DNA of 64,000 nucleotides, taken from Ureibacillus thermophilus (GTDB lineage Bacteria > Bacillota > Bacilli > Bacillales_A > Planococcaceae). Positions 26,857 through 35,729 of this stretch are shown here, one piece after another. The stretch lies in assembly GCF_004331915.1 (NCBI RefSeq), contig NZ_CP036528.1:136001-200000 (forward strand), in the 5' to 3' direction. The notes below the pieces were generated by a model that was not told the origin of the DNA, made no database searches, and saw only the letters and a program-made list of their open reading frames with translations. The first letter of the stretch is position 1; every line of letters starts with the position of its first letter. Both the position numbers and the translations under genes were made by a program.

Positions 26857-28695
26857 ATGCAACCGATGCTTTTGACATCTGCGGACGAATGGCCAAGGGG
26901 AAACGAGTGGATTTATGAGGTGAAATATGACGGCTATCGCGCCATACTGCATTGGGAAAATGACTTACCCACCATTATAAGCCGAAATCAGCGGGATATC
27001 ACATTCCTCTTTCCAGAAATAATTGATTTTTGTAAACGCACTTATCCATTGCTTGCTCCTTTTCTTCCGTTAACAATGGATGGAGAAATGGTCTTTTTAG
27101 AAAACAACTTTCGAAGCAATTTTTCCATCGTTCAATCCCGTGGAAAAACAAAATCCAAACAAAAAGTGGAGGAAGCAAGCAAAAAGTTTCCTTGCCAATT
27201 TATCGCTTTCGATTTGCTGAAAATACAGGGAACAGATTTGGTAACGCTGCCCCTTATTGAACGAAAAAAACATTTGTCCCAACTCTTCAAAGAGACACCA
27301 CTTCCAAATAAAATCAAATTTTTCCAACGCGGACAAATTCAATGCATTGAAAGCTATGAAGATGGCGATAGTCTTTGGAAAATGATTAAAACACACAACG
27401 GCGAAGGAATGATTGCTAAAAGGAAAACAAGTCTTTATACAGCTGGAAAAAGGATAGATGACTGGCTGAAAATCAAAAATTGGCGAATGGTAACCGTCAT
27501 CGTTCATACCTTCAATAAAGAAAACGATTATTTTACCGGCGCCGTTTATAAAGACAATCAGTTAACGGAAGTTACCGCTTTTAAACACGGCCTCACCGAT
27601 GAACAGTTTCAAACGCTAGCCGCCTTTTTCCGAACAAAGGGAGAAAAACTTTCCAGCTCTGTTTGGATGTTACCTCCTTCCATTTGCGCCGATATTGCTT
27701 GCATTGATTTTGATGGAAAAAAGTTAAGGGAGCCAAGATTTCATTCTTTCCGTTTTGATTTATCGCCGGAAGAGTGCTATTGGAAAAACTTTCAAAAACA
27801 GCTGCATCCAATGCCAGAAGAGGTGCCAGTTACTCATCCTGAAAAACCGATTTGGCCGAAATTGAATTTATTGAAAGAGGATTATCTTCTATATTTAGAA
27901 TATATTGCTCCTTATATGCTTCCTTTTTTGCAAAATCGCGCCCTTACGACTATTCGTTATCCCCATGGTGTTCCGGGAGAACATTTTTATCAAAAAAATG
28001 TTCCCGATTATGCTCCGAATTATGTGCAAACAAAACAAATAGAAGGCATCCATTATATTGTTTGCAATAATTTGTCTACGTTATTTTGGCTTGGCAATCA
28101 ATTGGCTTTAGAATTTCATATCCCATTTCAAACAATTGATACTGCACATCCAACTGAAATTGTCTTTGATTTGGACCCGCCATCCCAAAAAGAATTTCCA
28201 CTGGCCATAGAAGCGGCATTAAAAATGAAGGCCATTTTTGACCAATTGCAGCTGCAGTCCTTCGTTAAAACTTCTGGCAACAAAGGTTTGCAAGTATATA
28301 TTCCATTACCGAAAAATCAGTTCACCTATGATGAAACCCGCATTTTTACTGAATTTATATGTCAATTTTTAGTCAACCAAGTTTCTCATAAATTTACGTT
28401 AGAGCGATTGAAAAAGAATCGGGGAAATAAATTGTATTTAGACTATGTGCAGCATGCGGAGGGAAAAACGATTATTGCTCCATACTCGCCAAGGGGAAAT
28501 GAATGGGGAAGCATTGCAACACCCCTTTATTGGGAAGAAGTAAAGGAAGGTTTAAATCCGAATCACTTTACCCTTCCAACCATTATTGAACGAATCAAAA
28601 CAATTGGAGATCCTTTTAATCATTTTTTTGAAGCGGGCGAAAATCAGCCATTAAAAGCGGTCTTGAAGGAGTTAAAAAACTTATTAAAAAAATAA
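26857..28695 (+). CDS. ligD: ATP-dependent DNA ligase D (ligase-polymerase)
   Basis: A 612-residue LigD with the B. subtilis layout: ligase domain first, polymerase/primase second, and no 3'-phosphoesterase domain. The ligase nucleotidyl Lys is in YEVKYDGYRAIL near residue 25, with later motifs MDGEMVF and GEGMIAKR. The polymerase domain from ~310 includes the metal-binding pair in EIVFDLDPPSQ and the KTSGNKGLQVYIPLP segment. It fills and seals double-strand breaks held by Ku, encoded divergently next to it. The ATG lies close to GAGG-poor sequence, so the exact start is less certain than the identity. Confidence 0.95.
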   Translation: MQPMLLTSADEWPRGNEWIYEVKYDGYRAILHWENDLPTIISRNQRDITFLFPEIIDFCKRTYPLLAPFLPLTMDGEMVFLENNFRSNFSIVQSRGKTKSKQKVEEASKKFPCQFIAFDLLKIQGTDLVTLPLIERKKHLSQLFKETPLPNKIKFFQRGQIQCIESYEDGDSLWKMIKTHNGEGMIAKRKTSLYTAGKRIDDWLKIKNWRMVTVIVHTFNKENDYFTGAVYKDNQLTEVTAFKHGLTDEQFQTLAAFFRTKGEKLSSSVWMLPPSICADIACIDFDGKKLREPRFHSFRFDLSPEECYWKNFQKQLHPMPEEVPVTHPEKPIWPKLNLLKEDYLLYLEYIAPYMLPFLQNRALTTIRYPHGVPGEHFYQKNVPDYAPNYVQTKQIEGIHYIVCNNLSTLFWLGNQLALEFHIPFQTIDTAHPTEIVFDLDPPSQKEFPLAIEAALKMKAIFDQLQLQSFVKTSGNKGLQVYIPLPKNQFTYDETRIFTEFICQFLVNQVSHKFTLERLKKNRGNKLYLDYVQHAEGKTIIAPYSPRGNEWGSIATPLYWEEVKEGLNPNHFTLPTIIERIKTIGDPFNHFFEAGENQPLKAVLKELKNLLKK

Positions 28696-28722
28696 TAGCC
28701 TCCATCTTCCGGAGGCTATTAT
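28696..28722. terminator. Bidirectional terminator ligD / czcD
   Basis: AATAGCCTCC and GGAGGCTATT form a perfect hairpin with a 7-nt loop, located between the convergent stops of ligD and czcD. Confidence 0.85.
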
Positions 28723-28723
28723 T

Positions 28724-29680
28724 TTAATGATGGTGTTCATGATGCTGATGGCCGTTAATTTTGCACAACACGGAATCTTCATGAACATGATCTCGATCTT
28801 CTACTTGGACGGTCATATGGGCTATTCCTAGATGAAGCAGTTCATGCTCAATATTCTTTAATATTTTTTGTATATCTTTTAATGAAAGATTGTCTTCCAC
28901 TACTGCATGGCAAGACAGCGCATTTTGCCCGCTCGTAATGCTCCATACATGTAAATCATGGATTCCGATAATGCCCGGTGTATTATGAAATAATCGGATT
29001 ACTTTATCTATGTTTACGTTTGTTGGCGTCCCTTCCATCAATACATGAATGGCATCTTTCGTCACATGATAGCCGCCTTTAATAATGATAAATGCCACAA
29101 TAATACTCGCCAAAGGGTCCATCCAACTCCAATCAAAGACCATAATGAATACGGCGGCAAGAATTGCTGCAGCAGAACCTAACATATCTCCTATCACATG
29201 AAGGAAGGCTGCCCGCATATTTAAATTATCATGGGTATCGCCACCGCGCATTAAAATCCATGCAACAAGTATATTCACTGCCAATCCGAGAATCGCAATC
29301 CCTAACATGCCATGGGATGAAATCTCCGAGGGGCGCACAAACCGCTCAATGGCTTCAATAAAAATAAAAATGGAAACAATCATTAATGTAACACCGTTAA
29401 AAACGGCGGCTAATATTTCAAAACGCCGGTATCCGTATGTTCTGCTATAATCCGCTACCTTCTCGCCAAATTTGAAGGCAAGAACGCCGACTCCCAAGGA
29501 AATCGCATCACTCAGCATATGGCCAGCATCCGAAAGCAGCGCAAGACTATTTGTCAATACACCGCCGATTGCTTCCACAAACATAAAAACAGCGATGATA
29601 AAAAATGCAATTGTTAATGTCTTTTTGTTGGCACCATGAGTATGGTGGTGATGTGCATGATGATGTTCATGCCCCATCAT
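28724..29680 (-). CDS. czcD: Cation diffusion facilitator, CzcD-type metal efflux pump
   Basis: A ~318-residue CDF transporter. The N-terminus (HEHHHAHHHHTHGANKK) and C-terminus are His-rich. Six membrane helices follow; the zinc-site residues lie in SLALLSDAGHMLSDAISLG and NMRAAFLHVIGDMLGSAA, the usual His-Asp pairs. The C-terminal cytosolic domain has DLHVWSITSGQNALSCHAVV. It exports Zn, Co or Cd in exchange for protons. AAGGAGG precedes a cluster of ATG codons, of which 29680 or 29677 is used. It lies 48 nt after the ArsR-type regulator and is surely controlled by it. Confidence 0.93.
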   Translation of the reverse strand: MMGHEHHHAHHHHTHGANKKTLTIAFFIIAVFMFVEAIGGVLTNSLALLSDAGHMLSDAISLGVGVLAFKFGEKVADYSRTYGYRRFEILAAVFNGVTLMIVSIFIFIEAIERFVRPSEISSHGMLGIAILGLAVNILVAWILMRGGDTHDNLNMRAAFLHVIGDMLGSAAAILAAVFIMVFDWSWMDPLASIIVAFIIIKGGYHVTKDAIHVLMEGTPTNVNIDKVIRLFHNTPGIIGIHDLHVWSITSGQNALSCHAVVEDNLSLKDIQKILKNIEHELLHLGIAHMTVQVEDRDHVHEDSVLCKINGHQHHEHHH

Positions 29681-29728
29681 CACACCTCCTTAAATTAATA
29701 TTAGTATATGTTCATATATGATTTATAC

Positions 29729-30070
29729 TCAATTATGTTGAGAATGCTCGATTGTTTGGTACAACATATGCACAATATGGTCATCATCAATGGAATAATA
29801 TAAAGTCGTACCTTCACGGCGATATTTGACAAGCCTCAAGTTTTTCAAAAAACGTAATTGGTGGGAAACATTCGGCTGACTTAGATTTAATTTTTTGGCT
29901 ATTTCGTTTACCGAATACTCCTTTTGCGAAAGCAAATACAATATTCGAATTCTAGTTGGATCGCTCAACGCTTTAAAGGTTTGGGATACTAAAAACAACG
30001 TCTCTTCATCTAATTCAAATAATTCCGCATCGTTATTATTTCCTTTATCCATTTCCACTTTACGAACCAC
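29729..30070 (-). CDS. czrA: ArsR/SmtB-family metal sensor (CzrA-like)
   Basis: A ~113-residue winged-helix repressor. The core is [20 protein letters not shown] followed by [18 protein letters not shown]. The last helix reads [18 protein letters not shown], which has the Asp-x-His and His-x-x-His of the alpha-5 zinc/cobalt site of CzrA. There is no cysteine ligand pair of the arsenic or cadmium type. The start is uncertain: GTG at 30070 or ATG at 30052. Operator-like palindromes lie upstream (30090-30105) and in the gap to czcD, so the unit should be derepressed by excess zinc. Confidence 0.9.
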   Translation of the reverse strand: MVRKVEMDKGNNNDAELFELDEETLFLVSQTFKALSDPTRIRILYLLSQKEYSVNEIAKKLNLSQPNVSHQLRFLKNLRLVKYRREGTTLYYSIDDDHIVHMLYQTIEHSQHN

Positions 30071-30089
30071 CCATTCGTATATAAATATC

Positions 30090-30105
30090 TATTCATATAT
30101 GAATA
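30090..30105. promoter_or_regulatory. Candidate CzrA operator
   Basis: A perfect 16-bp palindrome TATTCATATATGAATA 20 nt upstream of czrA. A related ten-base core TCATATATGA lies at 29712-29721 in the czrA-czcD gap. TTCA/TGAA palindromes are typical binding sites of the SmtB/CzrA family. Confidence 0.65.
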
Positions 30106-30145
30106 TTATATCCGATAGTTTAATTTTTCGGAAGTCGATAAAGAG

Positions 30146-30320
30146 AAAAAAGGGCGTCTGAAAAGTCATTTCAAGACGCTCCCTTTGCTGCTTTCGCACA
30201 CGCATAGCCACAGATAACAAGTTTAATGTGACCACCGCAGGAGCAAAGATTTTTCAAAGAATTTCCCTATTAGAAACGGGACTGTCCGGAAAGTTTTACA
30301 CTTTCTGGACAGTCCCTTTA
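30146..30320 (+). repeat. Dispersed two-hairpin intergenic element, copy 3 (diverged)
   Basis: Diverged in the core but both ends are kept. Left hairpin: GCGTCTGAAAA with TTTCAAGACGC. Right hairpin: GGACTGTCCGGAAAG with CTTTCTGGACAGTCC; compared with copies 1, 2 and 4 the stem base changed on both arms while pairing was kept. It ends 6 nt from the stop of the SLH-protein gene. Confidence 0.8.
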
Positions 30321-30326
30321 CACTAC

Positions 30327-32555
30327 TTAAAATTCTACATTCATTTCTTTTGCTTTATGGGCAAGTTTCACAGCGGATTTGACAAATTCAGCATATGTGA
30401 CTGAGCGAGTTGGATCAAACAATTCATTTTCTGCTGTCACAAGTCCAAGCGTATTTGCTAATGTCACATATCCTAAATAATTTTTATTGACTGCCTCTGC
30501 ATCTTTCAAATTCAATTTATAAATATCCGCGTGTTTTGCAGCTTCATTTAAACCTAACGCTCTTACATACCATACAGCCAATTCTTCTCTTGTCACATTT
30601 CCGTTTAAATTCAGCGTTTTTTGGCTTCCATCAAGAATGCCTAAAGAAACTGCTTTTTCTACAACATTATAATACGGATGATCCGGACCGATATTGTCGA
30701 ATGTTTGCTCGCTTACTTCTTCATCCCCATAAGCGTAGCCGTCATAGAAATATGTTAAAGATTTGACTAGCGCATTGATTGCTTCGCCTTTTTTAATTGG
30801 AGCATCAGCATTAAAGCTATTAATATCAGCAATTTCTAAATAACCGTTCTCAATGAAGAAATTCAATTCTTTTTCTGCTGTTGGATGAGAAACATGAGGC
30901 ACTTCTTCCAATTCAGGATCTTTTATATAGCTAGGCGTTTTCCATTTGCCGCTAATAGCATCTAAATAGCTCAATGTATTGCCGTTGTAAATCGGCGTAT
31001 ATACTAATGAGTAATGTTTATCTTCCCCTGTTCTTACATAGTTTAGATTCACATTTAAGCTGTTTGCGATGATATTTTTTGCCTCATCCGCTGAAATAGC
31101 TTTGTCTACTTTCGGCCAATTCGCATTTTCGAAGTAGTTGATAAATAGACGAGTCAATTCTCCTGTTTCACTTACAGAAATATAGATTTCATCGCCTGAT
31201 ACAGGAATGCCGTTAACGATTCTCGGGAACGTAAAATGATACTCGCCATAATAATTGTCTGCACCTTTGATTGGTTTAGAATATTGATGCAATTTTGATG
31301 GCGCATATTGTTTTAAATATTCAACGGCTTTTTCAAGAGCTTGTTGCTCCGTAATTTTTTCCTTACTTTCTTGTTTTTCGCCATTTTCTCTTAATACTTC
31401 ATGTTTAATGCCGAAGTAATCAACTAAGTCCCCTGTTTTTTTATCAAAGGATAGGCTTGTCCCATATCCGCCTCGGTCATATTCATACCCATAGGAAACG
31501 TTGATGACTTCTTTTCCTAGATAATCTTGATATTCTTCTATGCCGTTAATCACTAGCTTCACTTTATCGGAATCAACTTTTAATAAATCTTCAGCGTTTT
31601 TTCTTGCTTGTTCAACAGTCATCCCTTGATACTTCGGTGCCAACGCTTGGCTTGTAATGAATTCCGGCTTTTTGTTTGTTGGCAAATTCGATTGGAACTT
31701 ATCCCCGGATAACCATTGTCCTGTAAGCGCATGAACACCATCTAAAATATTTGGCACGTAAGCTAAATCTACACTTCTCTCTCCTGTGAGATAGTCATAT
31801 TCAACTCTGTATTGCAATTGTACCGATAAGTTATTTTTGATTTGGTTTAAAATCTCTTCTTTGCTTTTAGCATTTTTTACATCATCATAAGTTGCGGATA
31901 AAAATTCGCCGCGATATAAATTATTAATTTCTCCATTTCCTAAAACCGTTACATAAATATTTTGCTCCGGAATCGGAATGCCGTTTTCCGTACGCACAAA
32001 ATTAAAAGAATATCTGACAGGTTCTGTTAATAGCTGTATATCTCCTGGATAATAATAAGGGTCATCCGATTCAGATAGTTCATAATTTTTTCCAGATGTG
32101 AACTGTTGAATGAATTTTAAAGCGATATTTTTGGCCTCTTCTTTTGATATTTTAGCAGGGAACAAGGCATCTTCCGTATTCAATGGTTCTATATCTAAAT
32201 ATTCAACTTCCAAGTTTTCCCCTGCAAAAACGATATTCCCATAAATATATCGATTGCCGCTTAATCTTTTATTGAAACTTAAATGATAACGAATTTTGTC
32301 ATCTTCTGAATAAAATCCACTGTATAAATCAAAATCTGATTCCTTTAAGAAGTCGTATTTATTCGGAAAAATCGCTTTAAATTTTTTGATGAGTTCACTT
32401 TTGGATACTTTCGTTTCAGTAGATGCTACGATGATGTCTAATTGCTGCGGAGTTTCTTGAAAGTTCACAGGTGTTTGGGCAAAAGCCGGAGTTGCGAGCA
32501 GTCCAACCGACAATGTGGCAGCTGTTGCAATCGTTCCAATTTTCTTTATTTTCAC
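30327..32555 (-). CDS. Secreted YcdB/PepSY-repeat protein with S-layer homology domains
   Basis: A 742-residue exported protein. The signal peptide ends ...LLATPAFA near residue 26. The middle (about 90-520) holds repeated YcdB/PepSY-like segments, recognisable by recurring KISKEEAKNIALKFIQQF, TEQQALEKAVEYLKQY and SADEAKNIIANSLN, each followed by a beta-rich stretch. The C-terminal ~180 residues are SLH motifs (DNIGPDHPYYNVVEKAVSLG, VTREELAVWYVRALG, FDPTRSVTYAEFVKSAV), which bind pyruvylated secondary wall polymer. GTG start behind AGGAGG. PepSY modules often inhibit proteases, but the function here is unknown. Confidence 0.85.
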   Translation of the reverse strand: MKIKKIGTIATAATLSVGLLATPAFAQTPVNFQETPQQLDIIVASTETKVSKSELIKKFKAIFPNKYDFLKESDFDLYSGFYSEDDKIRYHLSFNKRLSGNRYIYGNIVFAGENLEVEYLDIEPLNTEDALFPAKISKEEAKNIALKFIQQFTSGKNYELSESDDPYYYPGDIQLLTEPVRYSFNFVRTENGIPIPEQNIYVTVLGNGEINNLYRGEFLSATYDDVKNAKSKEEILNQIKNNLSVQLQYRVEYDYLTGERSVDLAYVPNILDGVHALTGQWLSGDKFQSNLPTNKKPEFITSQALAPKYQGMTVEQARKNAEDLLKVDSDKVKLVINGIEEYQDYLGKEVINVSYGYEYDRGGYGTSLSFDKKTGDLVDYFGIKHEVLRENGEKQESKEKITEQQALEKAVEYLKQYAPSKLHQYSKPIKGADNYYGEYHFTFPRIVNGIPVSGDEIYISVSETGELTRLFINYFENANWPKVDKAISADEAKNIIANSLNVNLNYVRTGEDKHYSLVYTPIYNGNTLSYLDAISGKWKTPSYIKDPELEEVPHVSHPTAEKELNFFIENGYLEIADINSFNADAPIKKGEAINALVKSLTYFYDGYAYGDEEVSEQTFDNIGPDHPYYNVVEKAVSLGILDGSQKTLNLNGNVTREELAVWYVRALGLNEAAKHADIYKLNLKDAEAVNKNYLGYVTLANTLGLVTAENELFDPTRSVTYAEFVKSAVKLAHKAKEMNVEF

Positions 32556-32697
32556 TACAAAAATCCTCCTAGTATAAAAATATTTATTACTTCTATTTTA
32601 AAATATATATTTAATGGATTAAATAGGTATTTATACCTGTATTATGAAATGCAGATAATATTTGTTTGTATTTGCAATGTAATGTTCATTATAAAAG

Positions 32698-32727
32698 CCC
32701 GGCTCAATTTTTCGAGACTCGGGCTTC
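32698..32727 (-). terminator. Rho-independent terminator of yaaH
   Basis: On the minus strand AAGCCCGAGTC and GAGCCGGGCTT form an imperfect stem followed by TTATAA, 13 nt after the yaaH stop. Confidence 0.75.
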
Positions 32728-32740
32728 CATGTAATGCTTT

Positions 32741-34030
32741 TCACCTTTTTACCACATTAAAATTATCTTGTATCAATAACCAATTTTGAGGAAATGAAAA
32801 GCTCAACTTCCAATAGCTAATTCCTCGCAAATTCAAGCGTTTCATCAAATCGAACTTCGCCTGAATCGATCTGGCATCTTCAAACCACACTTCATGACGG
32901 TTTCCTTCATCATCTACATAATAAAAATAAGGAGCTTGGGCAATGTAATCATATTGTATTTCCGCCTGATGATCTCTTGCAATGGCGATGGCTTGCTGAG
33001 GACTGATGGCTCTTGCATATTTTCCTCCTTCCACATACGGAAGGGTCCAGTCGTAGCCATATAAATTTTGTCCCATCATAATCTTTTCTTTCGGAATTTC
33101 CGTCAATGCATAATTCAATACTTTCTCAACTTCTGTAATGGGTGAAACAGGCATTGGTGGTCCTCCAGAATAGCCCCATTCATATGTCATTAACACAACA
33201 AAATCCACAATTTCTCCATGGGCCCGATAATCATGGGCTTCATACCATTGTCCTGCTTGTTCTCGGGAAAGCTTCGGCGCCAGTGCACTGGATATTAGCA
33301 ATCCTTCTGCATGGAGACGTTCCGCCGCTTTTCTCAAAAAATTATTATAGGCTTCTCTTTGATCCGGCGGCAAAAATTCAAAGTCAAAATGAATATCCGA
33401 TACTCCACCAATGCGTTTGGCTTCATCAATGATGTTATCAAGAAGCACCTCTTGTACAGCTGAGCTTTGCAATATATCTCTCCCTAGCTCACCGCTAAAC
33501 TGTCCATTTTCCAAATTCGTTACAACTAGCATCAAGGAAGCGCCGCTAGTTTGAGCCACTTCCGGTATTCCTTGAATTGGCATTGGCACAAGGCTGCCGT
33601 CTCTGCGTGCTTGATAACTAAAAGTAGCTAAATAAGTAAGATGTCTTCCCACTTCCCGAGCGCTGTCTAACAGTTGTTGGCTGACGGTATCTCCCGTTGG
33701 TTCAATGTAAATATTTACTTCGGTATTTGTCTTCTGTCTTGGAGGAATATATAACCTGAATCCTGGCAGCAATGGTTGGTTTGGGTTAATTCCGTTGATT
33801 TGTGCAAGGACCACATAATTTAATCCGAAGCGCTGTGCGATGGTGAAGAGAGTGTCTCCTGGCTGAACCCAATAAAAACTGCCTACAATCGGAATAACAA
33901 CGGCCTGCCCTACCACTAATTCATTAGGCGTTTCAATTTGATTGGTTTGAATAATGGTTTGAGCATTTACGTTGTAGGCTTGCGCGATGCCCCAAATCGT
34001 ATCTCCTGGACGAACAACATGGATTTGAAT
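32741..34030 (-). CDS. yaaH: Spore cell-wall N-acetylglucosaminidase, LysM + GH18 (YaaH/SleL type)
   Basis: A 429-residue protein when read from an ATT start. Two N-terminal LysM motifs are present, HVVRPGDTIWGIAQAYNVNA and WVQPGDTLFTIAQRFGLN, then a GH18 barrel with the catalytic DIHFDFEFL near residue 200. It is nearly colinear with B. subtilis YaaH, which digests cortex fragments during germination. No ATG, GTG or TTG starts the first LysM domain: the only codon correctly placed behind AAGGAGG (34038-34044, 7-nt gap) is ATT (34028-34030). Starting at a later GTG (33916) would cut off the first LysM. The rest is intact. Confidence 0.88.
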   Translation of the reverse strand: MQIHVVRPGDTIWGIAQAYNVNAQTIIQTNQIETPNELVVGQAVVIPIVGSFYWVQPGDTLFTIAQRFGLNYVVLAQINGINPNQPLLPGFRLYIPPRQKTNTEVNIYIEPTGDTVSQQLLDSAREVGRHLTYLATFSYQARRDGSLVPMPIQGIPEVAQTSGASLMLVVTNLENGQFSGELGRDILQSSAVQEVLLDNIIDEAKRIGGVSDIHFDFEFLPPDQREAYNNFLRKAAERLHAEGLLISSALAPKLSREQAGQWYEAHDYRAHGEIVDFVVLMTYEWGYSGGPPMPVSPITEVEKVLNYALTEIPKEKIMMGQNLYGYDWTLPYVEGGKYARAISPQQAIAIARDHQAEIQYDYIAQAPYFYYVDDEGNRHEVWFEDARSIQAKFDLMKRLNLRGISYWKLSFSFPQNWLLIQDNFNVVKR

Positions 34031-34114
34031 CTTACATCCTCCTTTTCGCGCTTATAGCAATCAATAGATTTTATGATGCCTGTTCAAAGAAAATAACAAT
34101 TTCATCACTCTTGA

Positions 34115-34158
34115 AAAAAATGAAAACTATCTAGAAAGCCTCCCCACTCTCTAGATAG
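34115..34158 (-). terminator. Rho-independent terminator of the EAL-protein gene
   Basis: CTATCTAGA (34127-34135) pairs with TCTAGATAG (34150-34158). On the minus strand the stem is followed by TTTTCATTTTTTT, 18 nt after the stop at 34176. Confidence 0.8.
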
Positions 34159-34175
34159 CCTGATTAGTAATCTGT

Positions 34176-35381
34176 CTATATTAATAAATTATGTTCATAT
34201 AAATAATCATGGGAAATATCAATAAATAAATATTCATCCTCATCTAATTTCATGGAGAATGTGCGGGTTAATTCCCCTGTTTTAATGTCGCTGTAAATAT
34301 TGGATAATTCAGCTTTTGCATCGTCTTTTAATTTAATAATATTCAGCAAGAAATATGGACGCCAACTCCAGTTTTTCCCGAGCGCCTCTTGTTCTACTTC
34401 CCACTCACCATCTTTAAAGACAATGTTTGGTGAAATTTGAAAACCCTCTTCATTGCAAATATAAAATCGAAAAGCATACGGGGTTAATTTATTTGCTAAT
34501 GCCAAGAGTGACTCCACTTCATCACTTTGTATTTTGGATTGCTCCACAATCGTCAAAATGTTTCTTTTTAATTTTTTCATTTCTTCGTATTTTAACTCTA
34601 ACTGTTTTCTTTCCGTTGCAATAAATTGTTTACAATCGTTGCGGAATCGCTCTTTAGACGCATCTATCGGCGTTAATTGTGTAGAAGGTTTCTGTAAATA
34701 TTCTCCTTTAAAATAGCGGGCTCCATGTTTCCAAGCATGATGTAATTGATAATCTGTTTTAATGTCTGTAAACATTAAAGCAGCACCCATTTTGATGGCC
34801 AAATTTTGAATCGTTAAAAACACCGGATTTTGTGATCCCCACGCATCATAATTCAATTGGCTGATATTAATCATTAATACAGCGGGCTCCATCATTAAAA
34901 TTTGGTCCAAATTGCTGTCCTTTCCAATCTCGTCTAAAGCAATTTTGACCCCATAAGTTTTCATGTAGCGAATTGGATGATGTAAATCCTCAGAATCTCC
35001 TTCATATTTATGGGCTGGAATGATTAAATAGATTTTTGATAACAGCGATTCGTCAATATTTTGTTTAATCGTTTGAAAATATGCTTCACCCACATCCGTC
35101 ATAAATAAGTTTGGATTGCATGGAAGATAGAAATAAAAGTCTTTTAGAGAATCTTTAATTTCTTTTATCGCCTTATCAATTAAATAAAGTTCAGCTTCTT
35201 TCCGCAAGTCTTCTGGCATCGCTTTATCGTATGTAAACTCAACAATATCAATTGTATTGCCATCTATTGTAAGCTTCCCAAAGACTTCATAGGCAACGAT
35301 TGAATGCGAATCCGCACTAAAAACCGGTTCATAATACACGGTCATTTCATTTAAACTATCTAGAATATCTAACACTTCCAT
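34176..35381 (-). CDS. ykuI: YkuI-like protein, degenerate EAL domain plus PAS-like domain
   Basis: A 401-residue protein aligned end to end with B. subtilis YkuI, a c-di-GMP-binding EAL protein with a C-terminal PAS-like domain. ATG at 35381 follows GGAGG with good spacing. The EAL motif reads YEVFGK in place of YEVLGR. The Glu-bearing EITE segment is replaced by LIIPAHKYEG, and LLKIDL by VLMINI, so the metal-binding Glu and catalytic Lys are missing; ALDEIGKDSNLD keeps one Asp. The C-terminal end ENWSWRP-type (NWSWRPYFLLNI) is conserved. A catalytically dead nucleotide or protein receptor is more likely than a phosphodiesterase. Confidence 0.85.
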   Translation of the reverse strand: MEVLDILDSLNEMTVYYEPVFSADSHSIVAYEVFGKLTIDGNTIDIVEFTYDKAMPEDLRKEAELYLIDKAIKEIKDSLKDFYFYLPCNPNLFMTDVGEAYFQTIKQNIDESLLSKIYLIIPAHKYEGDSEDLHHPIRYMKTYGVKIALDEIGKDSNLDQILMMEPAVLMINISQLNYDAWGSQNPVFLTIQNLAIKMGAALMFTDIKTDYQLHHAWKHGARYFKGEYLQKPSTQLTPIDASKERFRNDCKQFIATERKQLELKYEEMKKLKRNILTIVEQSKIQSDEVESLLALANKLTPYAFRFYICNEEGFQISPNIVFKDGEWEVEQEALGKNWSWRPYFLLNIIKLKDDAKAELSNIYSDIKTGELTRTFSMKLDEDEYLFIDISHDYLYEHNLLI

Positions 35382-35729
35382 AAGAAACCTCCACACACAA
35401 TGATGTTTCATTACAAAAAACTAGCTATTTTTATTATACATGAAAAGAAAAGTATCAAAAAGTAAGATATATGAAACTTTGGTATCCAATGATATCATAA
35501 TTTTTAGAAAAGTGAAATAACTTTTCTATGATGCTTTTCAAAGATTCCAAAAATACAGTAAAGGCCCATTTAACATGATCATGAAAAATTGGTCCTCTAT
35601 AAGATTACAATAATCAATCACGTATTATTCATTATTATAAAATAATTTATCGCCTTTTAAAACATACTAATTATATAAAATTTATTATAAATATATAAAA
35701 AATTATAATTTTACAAAGCAATCAATACA
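35382..35729. other. AT-rich intergenic gap
   Basis: About 350 bp between the ykuI-like gene and the group II intron end. The left part should hold the ykuI promoter on the minus strand. The right half (35620-35720) is almost only A and T. I see no ORF, repeat or clear hairpin. Confidence 0.5.

Noticed and set aside
33916-33918. GTG at 33916 as the start of yaaH
   Set aside because: It would remove the first LysM motif, which is intact and in frame upstream behind a strong ribosome site.
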